Assembly: GCF_019145375.1 (NCBI RefSeq)
Contig: NZ_JAHSTX010000001.1
Span: 3,137,001-3,201,000 of the forward strand
Reading direction: 5' to 3'
Length of the DNA: 64,000 nucleotides
Source of the DNA: Pseudomonas triticicola
GTDB taxonomy: Bacteria > Pseudomonadota > Gammaproteobacteria > Pseudomonadales > Pseudomonadaceae
Shown: in pieces, positions 57,001 to 64,000 of the stretch
How the letters are laid out: every line of letters starts with the position of its first letter
How positions within the stretch are numbered: position 1 is the first letter of the stretch
Program-made: the position numbers and the translations under genes
The notes under the pieces: model-generated
Databases searched by the model: none
Told to the model about the DNA's origin: nothing
The model's input: the letters and a program-made list of their open reading frames with translations, nothing else

Positions 57001-57787
57001 TTGGCGTCGCCGAGCCCTGCTCGCGGGAAAATTTCACCGCCGTGTCGAGATCCTTGAGCAGCGTGCGCACGTGCCACTTGATCGGTTCGAAACGGCTCTC
57101 GGCCATTTGCGGGGCAAGGATCTGCAACGGCTTGGAATCGGCAAAACCACCGGCCAAAGCCTCGGCGATCAGACGGGCATCGACCCCGGCCTGCTCGGCC
57201 AACGCCACCACTTCGGCAATCACCAGCGCATTGCAGGCGACAATCATCTGGTTGCACGCCTTGGTGACCTGGCCGGCACCGACGCCGCCCATATGTGTGA
57301 CGCGCTGACCGAGGCTGAGTAGCACCGGGCGCACGCGCTGAAGATCTGCCGCTGCACCACCGACCATGATCGCCAGACTGCCAGCCTCGGCGCCGACCAC
57401 GCCGCCGGACACCGGGGAGTCAAGCCAGCCCATGCCGGTTTTCTCGGCCAGCGCTGCGGCCATTTCGCGAGTCGCGGTCGGTTCAAGACTGGAGAAATCC
57501 ACCAACAGCTGGCCGTTTTTCGCACCTTCGGCGATGCCACCAACGCCAAACACCACTTCGCGAACCACAGCGGTATCGGCCAGACACAGCATGACGATGG
57601 CGGCGTGCGCGCACAGTTCGGCCGGGCTCGATACCTGGCGGGCGCCGGCCGCAACCAGCGGTGCACACTTGTCCGGGTTGCGGTTCCACACCGTCAACGG
57701 GTAACCCGCCGCCAGCAGACGCCGGCACATGGGCAGGCCCATCAGGCCGATTCCGGCAAACCCCAACGAAGGTAGCGTTGACATCAT
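56891..57787 (-). CDS. NAD(P)-dependent 3-hydroxyisobutyrate dehydrogenase family protein
   Basis: 298-aa beta-hydroxyacid dehydrogenase. The Rossmann motif GFAGIGLMGLPMCRRLLAAG is followed by the substrate-binding DSPVSGGVVGAEAGSLAIMV. The catalytic lysine is in GAGQVTKACNQMIVACNALV. Substrates in this family include 3-hydroxyisobutyrate and tartronate semialdehyde; the specific one is unknown. Start 57784 or 57787, with a GAGG site. It overlaps nbdA tail-to-tail by 110 bp. Confidence 0.87.
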   Translation of the reverse strand: MMSTLPSLGFAGIGLMGLPMCRRLLAAGYPLTVWNRNPDKCAPLVAAGARQVSSPAELCAHAAIVMLCLADTAVVREVVFGVGGIAEGAKNGQLLVDFSSLEPTATREMAAALAEKTGMGWLDSPVSGGVVGAEAGSLAIMVGGAAADLQRVRPVLLSLGQRVTHMGGVGAGQVTKACNQMIVACNALVIAEVVALAEQAGVDARLIAEALAGGFADSKPLQILAPQMAESRFEPIKWHVRTLLKDLDTAVKFSREQGSATPISGLAAQLMRLHGAQGFLAKDPATLVQMYRAPDSTD

Positions 57788-57983
57788 TTCGCCTCTTTTC
57801 GATTAAAGATCACCGAATCATGGCCGATTCATCAACGATCAGGAAAGGATTCCGCCCGGCGATCAGACCAGCCAGCACTACGACGCCCGGGCCGTATTCG
57901 CGCACACAAGACGCGAGATCTTATTCCGTGAGGTTCGCCGGCACTGTTCGGCGGGCCAACCCAGTCCAGGTAAATGGCGCACC

Positions 57984-60182
57984 ATGACCTCTAAAAACAA
58001 CCCCGCCAGTGCAACAGCCGATCTGACCCTGAGCCCCGCCGCGAACAGCGCGTCTTCATCCAGACCGACGCCGCCCTCGCGACCGCTGTCGACTCAGCAA
58101 TACCTGTACTTCACCGAAACCAACACCGACCGCATCCTCGATAACCTCGACGGCCTGCGCGATTCGGTGTTCCCGCGCCCGCCGCATCAGGAAGGCGACA
58201 ACGAGCAGCACAACGACCAGGAATTCCCCTCGGTGTGCCTGATCGGCCTCGGTCGCTGCGGCTCCAACATCGCCCTCGACGTGGCGGAGCTGGTGTACAA
58301 CGCGCGCAAGTTCTACCTCAACGAATTCAACAACGAAGACCGCCCGAGCGACCGGCGTCTGGCCGACAAGGGCTACAGCCCGGCGCAGTGGATCAAGAAC
58401 AACCTGCGCATCGGTACCAGCAAATCGACCAAACCGGTGTTTCTGGTCGAACCGCTGGTGATGCTCGGCGACCTCGACAAGGACATTGCCGGGCGCATCC
58501 GTTTCTCGCGCAAGGGCGAGAAAAGCGGCTTCCTGCGTGACTACAGCAAAATGAAGATCATGGACTTGTCCGAAGTCCACGCCGGTGGCGCCGGTAACGC
58601 GCCGATCCTCGGCCAGTACCTGGCGAAGATCATCCTCAACAAGGACACCCAGCGCTTCTCCAGCCCCGACTGGAAAATGATCCACTCGTACCTGATCGAC
58701 AGCTGCGGGATCAAGGCCAACCAGTCGCGCCTGTATTTCTCGATTTTCAGTGCCGGCGGCGGTACCGGTTCGGGCATGGCCTCGGAGTTCGGTCTGGCGC
58801 AGCAGCACTCGTACATGAACAAGACCTTCGACACCAAGCCGATGGACGAGCATGACGGCAAGAGCGGCCATTCGTTTGTCTTTGAGCCGATCTTCACCAG
58901 CGGCATCTGCGTGCTGCCGAACATTTCCGACCACCGCAGCGAAATGTCCGAGGCGCTGCACATCAACGCCGGGCGCCTGCTGTGCAAATACCTGTCGGAG
59001 GAATGGGATTTCTCCTACAACTTCGCCAACGAAGACAGCAGTGAAGCCAGCGTGATGGGGCGTATCCGCCCGTGGAACGCGATGATGCTGATCTCCAACG
59101 ACATCATGCGTTACGCCGAAGAAAGCGATGACGGCAATATCCAGAACATTGATGTCAATGCCATGGAGAAGCACGCCAACCAGTACATCTCGCAGCAGAT
59201 CTTCAATATTCTGACGGCGCAGGCAGTCACCACTGACTACGACCAGAACTACTTCCGCCGCGCCGGCATCGACATCGGCGAAACCATCCGCCTGGACGCC
59301 AACGACCTGTTCATGAGTCTGGCCGGGCCGGTGGCGATTGCCTACGCCGAATCGGTAGTCCCGGAAACCCCGCCGCCGAGCAGCGACAAGTTCAAGGTCT
59401 TCGACAAAGAGCCGCAGCGCCTGAACATCGACGACCTGTTCTTCCGTTCGATCGACCTGCCGCACTTCAACAAGGTCACTCAGGCCATCGAAGGCATCAG
59501 CCTGCTGCCGATCGAATCCAAGCGTTATCGCGCTTCGCTTGAGCAGTACAAGAATTCCGGCTACGACGCCGCCGCGCTGCACGACCTGCACTTCTTCAAG
59601 AATTGCTCGTCGGTGGTCTCGATCGTCTCGCTGCCGAAAGACTACAAACTGTCGTACATGGACCTGAACCGGTTGAAGACCCATCTCAACAGCCTGTTCC
59701 CCAACACCACCCTCAAGCGCTACGCGCTGGTGATCGGCGCTTCGGCCAACCTGTCGCTGACCACCCTCATCGCCAAGAGCCCGTGCCTGTCGGACGACTT
59801 CCTCACACTGATCGTGGCGTTCATCAAGCGCTGCTTCGCGAAGAATCCGTACCGTTTCGACGAGACGCTGGATAACTCGATTCTCGACTTCATCATTCAG
59901 GAAGACTTCGACGAAGAGCGGATCGACGACCTGCTCAACGAATTCGAAAACCCGGCGAAGATCCTCGACACCAACTGGTACGCGATCAAACCGATGTACG
60001 AAAAGAAATACCGTGAGTTGATCAACGACAAGGACAAGTTCGTCTCGATCAATGACATTCGCCTGTCGCGTGATTGCGTGAAGAAGTCGATCAAGTACCT
60101 GCGCGAGATCTACCGCCACCGGATTGGCAAGACCAAGGTCATTTCGCTGAATAACCATACCGGCAAGACTTACTCGGTCTGA
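57984..60182 (+). CDS. Tubulin/FtsZ-like GTPase family protein
   Basis: 732 aa, not ordinary FtsZ (about 390 aa). After a Ser/Pro/Thr-rich start of about 30 residues, a T1-type loop GLGRCGSN (residues 88-95) precedes the tubulin signature GGGTGSG (258-264, in IFSAGGGTGSGMASEFG). The T7-like loop RLDANDLFMSLAG keeps two acids, Asp438 and Asp441, with FtsZ spacing; Arg replaces the FtsZ Asn. About 290 residues follow that FtsZ lacks. No membrane segment is seen. It has its own 196-bp upstream gap and no partner gene nearby. GTP binding and polymerisation are predicted, not shown; the cellular role is unknown. Confidence 0.75.
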   Translation: MTSKNNPASATADLTLSPAANSASSSRPTPPSRPLSTQQYLYFTETNTDRILDNLDGLRDSVFPRPPHQEGDNEQHNDQEFPSVCLIGLGRCGSNIALDVAELVYNARKFYLNEFNNEDRPSDRRLADKGYSPAQWIKNNLRIGTSKSTKPVFLVEPLVMLGDLDKDIAGRIRFSRKGEKSGFLRDYSKMKIMDLSEVHAGGAGNAPILGQYLAKIILNKDTQRFSSPDWKMIHSYLIDSCGIKANQSRLYFSIFSAGGGTGSGMASEFGLAQQHSYMNKTFDTKPMDEHDGKSGHSFVFEPIFTSGICVLPNISDHRSEMSEALHINAGRLLCKYLSEEWDFSYNFANEDSSEASVMGRIRPWNAMMLISNDIMRYAEESDDGNIQNIDVNAMEKHANQYISQQIFNILTAQAVTTDYDQNYFRRAGIDIGETIRLDANDLFMSLAGPVAIAYAESVVPETPPPSSDKFKVFDKEPQRLNIDDLFFRSIDLPHFNKVTQAIEGISLLPIESKRYRASLEQYKNSGYDAAALHDLHFFKNCSSVVSIVSLPKDYKLSYMDLNRLKTHLNSLFPNTTLKRYALVIGASANLSLTTLIAKSPCLSDDFLTLIVAFIKRCFAKNPYRFDETLDNSILDFIIQEDFDEERIDDLLNEFENPAKILDTNWYAIKPMYEKKYRELINDKDKFVSINDIRLSRDCVKKSIKYLREIYRHRIGKTKVISLNNHTGKTYSV

Positions 60183-60203
60183 TCCAGAAACGAGATGACC
60201 CCA

Positions 60204-60267
60204 TTCGCGAGCAGGCTTGCTCCCACAGGGAAATGTATTTCAATGTGGGAGCGAGCCTGCTCGCGAA
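60204..60267. repeat. REP pair after the tubulin-like gene
   Basis: Units at 60204-60226 (+, one mismatch, GCTTGC) and 60245-60267 (-). The rest of the gap to 60467 shows nothing recognisable. Confidence 0.9.
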
Positions 60268-60466
60268 GGCGCCCTCGAATTCACCGACAAATTCAGCTTT
60301 ACGAACATCCAGAAACAATTAAGCAACCCTCAGGCAGCTCCATAAACTGTTCCCGTTACGTTTACGTCACCGTGAGGCGTGGTGTTTCTCCACGGCAAGG
60401 TGCCATCACGCTACTCCGCTACACACTTGCGGTGCGGCAATCGAGGCACCAAAAGGGTGCAGGCAA

Positions 60467-60772
60467 TTAAACGGCCGCCCTTTCCTGGATCAGAATCCAC
60501 GGCGAAACCACCACGGCCCACAGCTGCGGATCACGTTCGAAAATATCCAGTGCCCGCGTTTCAGACAGCTTGGCGACCTTGTCCTCGGCCAGCCAGGCCG
60601 CGACTTTCTCGCCTTCATCCGAAGCCACGGCCTCGGCGGCGGCGATCAAATCCAGGTCAGGGTCGACCCACAATAGGGCACCCTTGGCGAAGAACGGCTC
60701 CAGCTCTTTCCAGGTAATAGATGCCGTTTCACCAAGCAGCTTGGCATAGAGGGTGCTAGGTTCTTGATTCAT
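60467..60772 (-). CDS. DUF2288 family protein
   Basis: 101 aa. The start MNQEPSTLYAKLLGETASIT and the LEPFFAKGALLWVDPDLDLI block are typical of DUF2288, a short cytoplasmic family of unknown function. Full length. It is divergent from braC with 351 bp between. Confidence 0.85.
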   Translation of the reverse strand: MNQEPSTLYAKLLGETASITWKELEPFFAKGALLWVDPDLDLIAAAEAVASDEGEKVAAWLAEDKVAKLSETRALDIFERDPQLWAVVVSPWILIQERAAV

Positions 60773-61007
60773 GGGAGCTGTCCGGAAAAGAAATCGACGC
60801 GAATGATAACGTCGGTGGTCCGGCAGAAAAACCCGGTTGCAAATCGCTGCACCGAACGAAAAGAGCAGGAACGCCAGGGAATGCTGCCTTTTGGGATATA
60901 TGCCCTCGATTGCCCCGCCGCAATTCTGTCTCTTTCATTCAAAAATGCGACACCCCCAAGTTTTGCCCCGTGGCGCCCGCTTCCCAGTTGATCAAGCGGC
61001 GCTCTAC

Positions 61008-61051
61008 ACTGTACCGGTACAGTTGCCGGGGCATTTTCCGGAGGGTATCGC
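61008..61051 (+). promoter_or_regulatory. Palindrome and promoter-like elements upstream of braC
   Basis: ACTGTACCGGTACAGT (61008-61023) is a perfect 16-bp palindrome. It ends at a TTGCCG -35-like word (61023-61028), followed after 17 bp by TATCGC (61046-61051). A repressor there would block the promoter. The cognate regulator is unknown. This is the main feature of the 351-bp gap. Confidence 0.5.
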
Positions 61052-61123
61052 AAAGATATCTGACCCGGTTCTGCTGCTACGGCGCCAGAACTCTAAAAAA
61101 TACAACAGTAAGAGTGGAGCACT

Positions 61124-62251
61124 ATGACTAAGGCTACTAAGCAGATTTCCAAACTGTTTGCCGCTATGGTTCTGGCCGGGGTTGCCAGCCATTCGTTCGC
61201 AGCTGACACCATCAAAATCGGTATCGCCGGTCCTAAAACCGGTCCAGTAGCCCAGTACGGCGACATGCAGTTCAGTGGCGCGAAAATGGCCATCGAGCAG
61301 ATCAACGCCAAGGGCGGCGTCGACGGCAAGAAACTCGAAGCCGTTGAATACGACGATGCCTGCGATCCGAAACAAGCGGTAGCGGTAGCGAACAAGGTCG
61401 TCAACGACGGCGTCAAGTTCGTGGTCGGTCACCTGTGCTCCAGCTCCACCCAGCCTGCTTCGGACATCTACGAAGACGAAGGCGTGATCATGATCACCCC
61501 GGCTGCCACCAGCCCGGACATCACCGCCCGTGGCTACAAAATGATCTTCCGCACCATCGGTCTCGACAGCGCCCAGGGCCCTGCCGCCGGCAACTACATC
61601 GCCGATCACGTGAAACCGAAAGTGGTTGGCGTGCTGCACGACAAACAGCAGTACGGTGAAGGCATCGCCACCGCGGTGAAATCGACCCTTGAGAAGAAAG
61701 GCACCAAGGTTGCCGTCTTCGAAGGCGTCAACGCTGGCGACAAAGACTTCTCCGCCATCATCGCCAAGCTCAAGCAAGCCGGCGTCGACTTCGTCTACTA
61801 CGGTGGCTACCACCCGGAGCTGGGTCTGATTCTGCGTCAGGCTCAGGAAAAAGGCCTGAAAGCCCGCTTCATGGGTCCGGAAGGCGTGGGTAACGACTCG
61901 ATCACCCAGATCGCCAAGGACGCGTCCGAAGGCCTGCTGGTGACCCTGCCGAAATCCTTCGACCAGGATCCGGCCAACGTTGCCCTGGCTGACGCGTTCA
62001 AAGCCAAGAAGGAAGATCCGAGCGGTCCGTTCGTGTTCCCGTCCTACTCGGCAGTGACCGTGATTGCCGAAGGCATCAAGGCGGCCAAGTCCGAAGACGC
62101 TACCGAAGTGGCTGAAGCCATCCACGCCGGTTCGTTCAAGACCCCGACCGGCGACCTGAGCTTCGACGACAAGGGCGACCTGAAGGACTTCAAATTTGTC
62201 GTGTACGAGTGGCACAACGGCAAACCTAAAACCGAAGTTTCGCCTCAGTAA
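61124..62251 (+). CDS. braC: Branched-chain amino acid ABC transporter binding protein BraC
   Basis: 375-aa periplasmic binding protein for Leu, Ile, Val (and often Ala, Thr). The signal peptide ends at ASHSFA. The mature start ADTIKIGIAGPKTGPVAQYG and the disulfide pair in DDACDPKQ and GHLCSSSTQ are typical of BraC/LivJ. It heads the bra operon, with a hairpin-T element between it and braD that may lower downstream expression. Confidence 0.95.
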   Translation: MTKATKQISKLFAAMVLAGVASHSFAADTIKIGIAGPKTGPVAQYGDMQFSGAKMAIEQINAKGGVDGKKLEAVEYDDACDPKQAVAVANKVVNDGVKFVVGHLCSSSTQPASDIYEDEGVIMITPAATSPDITARGYKMIFRTIGLDSAQGPAAGNYIADHVKPKVVGVLHDKQQYGEGIATAVKSTLEKKGTKVAVFEGVNAGDKDFSAIIAKLKQAGVDFVYYGGYHPELGLILRQAQEKGLKARFMGPEGVGNDSITQIAKDASEGLLVTLPKSFDQDPANVALADAFKAKKEDPSGPFVFPSYSAVTVIAEGIKAAKSEDATEVAEAIHAGSFKTPTGDLSFDDKGDLKDFKFVVYEWHNGKPKTEVSPQ

Positions 62252-62275
62252 GGCCTTGCCCGACTGACTGCCAAT

Positions 62276-62306
62276 AAAGCCCACGGCGTGCCGTGGGCTT
62301 TGTTTT
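62276..62306 (+). terminator. Hairpin-T terminator between braC and braD
   Basis: AAAGCCCACGG and CCGTGGGCTTT form an 11-bp stem with a four-base loop, followed by GTTTT. Probably partial, since braD follows 175 bp later; a usual way to make excess binding protein. Confidence 0.85.
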
Positions 62307-62480
62307 GCGAATGTATGGGCCGCGCTGGCGTGATCCGCCAGTCGACCCACCTGAAAATCTCAAAACCGTCATCAGCGGTTCGCTGGCAAAACCCGGATTC
62401 GAAGTGGATAGAGATCCACGGGGCCGGGCGGGAAAATGACTCCACCAGTGAAATGCGTACAGGTTTTTAGGAGCGCTGTA

Positions 62481-63404
62481 ATGCCTGACCTCTATCACTT
62501 CTTCCAACAGCTGGTTAACGGCCTCAACGTTGGCAGCATGTATGCCCTGATCGCCATCGGCTACACGATGGTCTACGGCATCATTGGAATGATCAACTTC
62601 GCCCACGGCGAGGTGTACATGATCGGTTCCTACGTGGCCTTCATCGCCATCGCCGGGCTGACCATGATGGGACTCGACAGTGTCCCGCTGTTGATGACCG
62701 CGGCGTTCATCGCCAGCATCGTCGTCACCAGTTCCTACGGTTACAGCATCGAACGGATCGCCTACCGCCCCCTGCGCGGCAGCAACCGTCTGATCCCGCT
62801 GATTTCTGCCATCGGTATGTCGATCTTCCTGCAGAACACCGTTCTGCTGGCGCAAGACTCCAAGGACAAAGCTATCCCCAACCTGATCCCGGGCAACTTC
62901 GCCTTCGGTCCGGGCGGCGCACAAGAAGTGCTGATTTCCTACATGCAGATCGTGGTGTTCGTGGTGACCCTGATCGCCATGCTCGGCCTGACCCTGTTCA
63001 TCTCCCGTTCCCGCCTGGGCCGCGCCTGCCGCGCCTGTGCCGAGGACATCAAGATGGCCAACCTGCTCGGCATCAACACCAACAACATCATCGCCCTGAC
63101 CTTCGTCATCGGTGCTGCGCTGGCAGCTGTTGCAGCAGTGCTGCTGAGCATGCAATACGGCGTGATCAACCCCAACGCCGGTTTCCTCGTCGGCCTCAAG
63201 GCCTTCACCGCTGCGGTACTGGGCGGCATCGGCAGCATCCCCGGGGCCATGCTCGGCGGCCTGGTGCTCGGTGTAGCGGAAGCGTTCGGTGCCGATATCT
63301 TCGGCGACCAGTACAAGGACGTCGTTGCGTTCGGCCTGCTGGTTCTGGTGCTGTTGTTCCGTCCGACCGGCATTCTGGGCCGTCCGGAGGTTGAGAAAGT
63401 ATGA
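62481..63404 (+). CDS. braD: Branched-chain amino acid permease BraD (LivH)
   Basis: 307-aa inner-membrane subunit with about eight helices. Start 62481 has an AGGAG site; the frame opens earlier without homology. Family blocks are [31 protein letters not shown] and [20 protein letters not shown]. It overlaps braE by four bases (ATGA), so the two permease subunits are cotranslated. Confidence 0.95.
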   Translation: MPDLYHFFQQLVNGLNVGSMYALIAIGYTMVYGIIGMINFAHGEVYMIGSYVAFIAIAGLTMMGLDSVPLLMTAAFIASIVVTSSYGYSIERIAYRPLRGSNRLIPLISAIGMSIFLQNTVLLAQDSKDKAIPNLIPGNFAFGPGGAQEVLISYMQIVVFVVTLIAMLGLTLFISRSRLGRACRACAEDIKMANLLGINTNNIIALTFVIGAALAAVAAVLLSMQYGVINPNAGFLVGLKAFTAAVLGGIGSIPGAMLGGLVLGVAEAFGADIFGDQYKDVVAFGLLVLVLLFRPTGILGRPEVEKV

Positions 63405-64000
63405 CTAGGAATCTTAAACAGGCACTGTTCAGTGCCTTGCTGGTGTGGGCGGTGGCTTACCCGGTACTCGGTCTGAAACTGACCATCGTCGGCATCAATC
63501 TGGAAGTGCACAACACCAGCCCTGCGGTACTTGCGACCATCGCGATCTGCTCGGTGCTGATGTTCCTGCGCGTGCTGTTCAACCAGCAGATCAGCAAGGC
63601 CTGGCGCTCCTCGCCGGGCATGCCGCTGATCCCGGCCAAGGCCAGCAACTTCCTGACCCTGCCGACCACCCAGCGCTATTTCATCATTGCGCTGATTCTG
63701 ATCGCCCTGGTCTGGCCGTTCTTCGGCTCCCGTGGCGCGGTAGATATCGCAACGCTGATCCTGATCTACGTGATGCTTGGCCTGGGCCTGAACATCGTCG
63801 TCGGTCTGGCCGGTCTGCTTGACCTGGGCTACGTCGGTTTCTACGCCGTCGGCGCCTACAGCTACGCGCTGCTGTCGCACTACTACGGCTTGAGCTTCTG
63901 GATCTGCCTGCCGATTGCCGGCCTGATGGCGGCGACGTTCGGCTTCCTGCTGGGCTTCCCGGTGTTGCGTCTGCGTGGCGACTATCTGGCGATCGTTACC
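63401..64000 (+). CDS. braE: Branched-chain amino acid permease BraE (LivM), 3' end outside window
   Basis: 200 codons visible, no stop. The N-terminus [20 protein letters not shown] and the permease block [20 protein letters not shown], then [13 protein letters not shown], identify LivM/BraE. The long N-terminal extension with two extra helices before the core is normal for the Pseudomonas protein. It overlaps the braD stop by four bases. The ATP-binding genes braF and braG are expected beyond the window. Confidence 0.94.
   Translation, partial: MTRNLKQALFSALLVWAVAYPVLGLKLTIVGINLEVHNTSPAVLATIAICSVLMFLRVLFNQQISKAWRSSPGMPLIPAKASNFLTLPTTQRYFIIALILIALVWPFFGSRGAVDIATLILIYVMLGLGLNIVVGLAGLLDLGYVGFYAVGAYSYALLSHYYGLSFWICLPIAGLMAATFGFLLGFPVLRLRGDYLAIVT

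Noticed and set aside
58056..60158. 700-codon open frame antisense to the tubulin-like gene
   Set aside because: It mirrors the sense frame of a high-GC3 gene and its protein has no recognisable motif.
1320..60267. CRISPR array from repeated 23-mers
   Set aside because: Units are dispersed, inverted pairs between genes, with no regular spacers and no cas genes.
61008..61023. LexA box at the braC palindrome
   Set aside because: CTGT and ACAG are separated by six bases, not the eight of a LexA box.

Overview
The window is chromosomal DNA from a fluorescent pseudomonad, most likely the Pseudomonas fluorescens species complex. The signs are an EmhR/EmhABC (TtgR/TtgABC) efflux locus beside a pca cluster, OprD-type porin, Anr and PcaR boxes, a rapA-YkgJ-NbdA neighbourhood, and 25 copies of a 23-bp GCGAGC/GCTCGC REP unit spread over the intergenic gaps. 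Coding density is high. I see no rRNA, tRNA, CRISPR array, prophage or transposase gene.

Layout. 1-5.7 kb: C-terminally cut CaiB-type CoA-transferase, LysR regulator, delta-60 repeat protein, Ig-like repeat protein, iron alcohol dehydrogenase. 5.8-9.5 kb: SIR2-like DUF4917 protein, YegP-like protein, DJ-1/PfpI protein, methyltransferase. 9.8-14.3 kb: TPM/TPM/LemA operon and periplasmic beta-glucosidase BglX. 14.5-20.5 kb: cardiolipin synthase-like protein with YceI, a small protein with a class C beta-lactamase-like hydrolase, a short acyl-CoA dehydrogenase-like protein, and olsBA for ornithine lipid. 20.6-24 kb: acpH, then ArsR-MFS-XenB. 24.3-31 kb: emhR and emhABC with the TtgR-type operator.

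31.4-45 kb: OprD porin, a methyltransferase, and the protocatechuate branch of the beta-ketoadipate pathway on the minus strand (pcaR; pcaK; pcaI-J-F-H-G-T-B-D-C). PcaR-like boxes lie before pcaI, pcaK, pcaR and, more weakly, the porin. Together they cover outer-membrane entry, inner-membrane uptake, ring cleavage, lactone conversion, CoA transfer and thiolysis. 45-48 kb: a possible small RNA, a 66-aa protein and Pit phosphate transporter. 48.3-49.3 kb: tiny genes, including a 37-aa cbb3 oxidase subunit (CcoM) with an Anr box and a (GCTTT)14 array in its predicted 5' leader. 49.5-57.8 kb: rapA, an MFS carrier, a YkgJ protein, an MHYT-GGDEF-EAL protein and a 3-hydroxyisobutyrate dehydrogenase family protein. 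58-60.2 kb: a 732-aa protein with tubulin/FtsZ GTPase signatures. 60.5-64 kb: DUF2288 and the start of the bra branched-chain amino acid transporter, cut in braE.

The most interesting signals are the stand-alone chromosomal tubulin/FtsZ-like gene, the ccoM leader with its pentanucleotide array under an Anr box, the NbdA-like protein with an intact GGDEF motif, and a promoter/hairpin-bounded noncoding segment upstream of the pit region.
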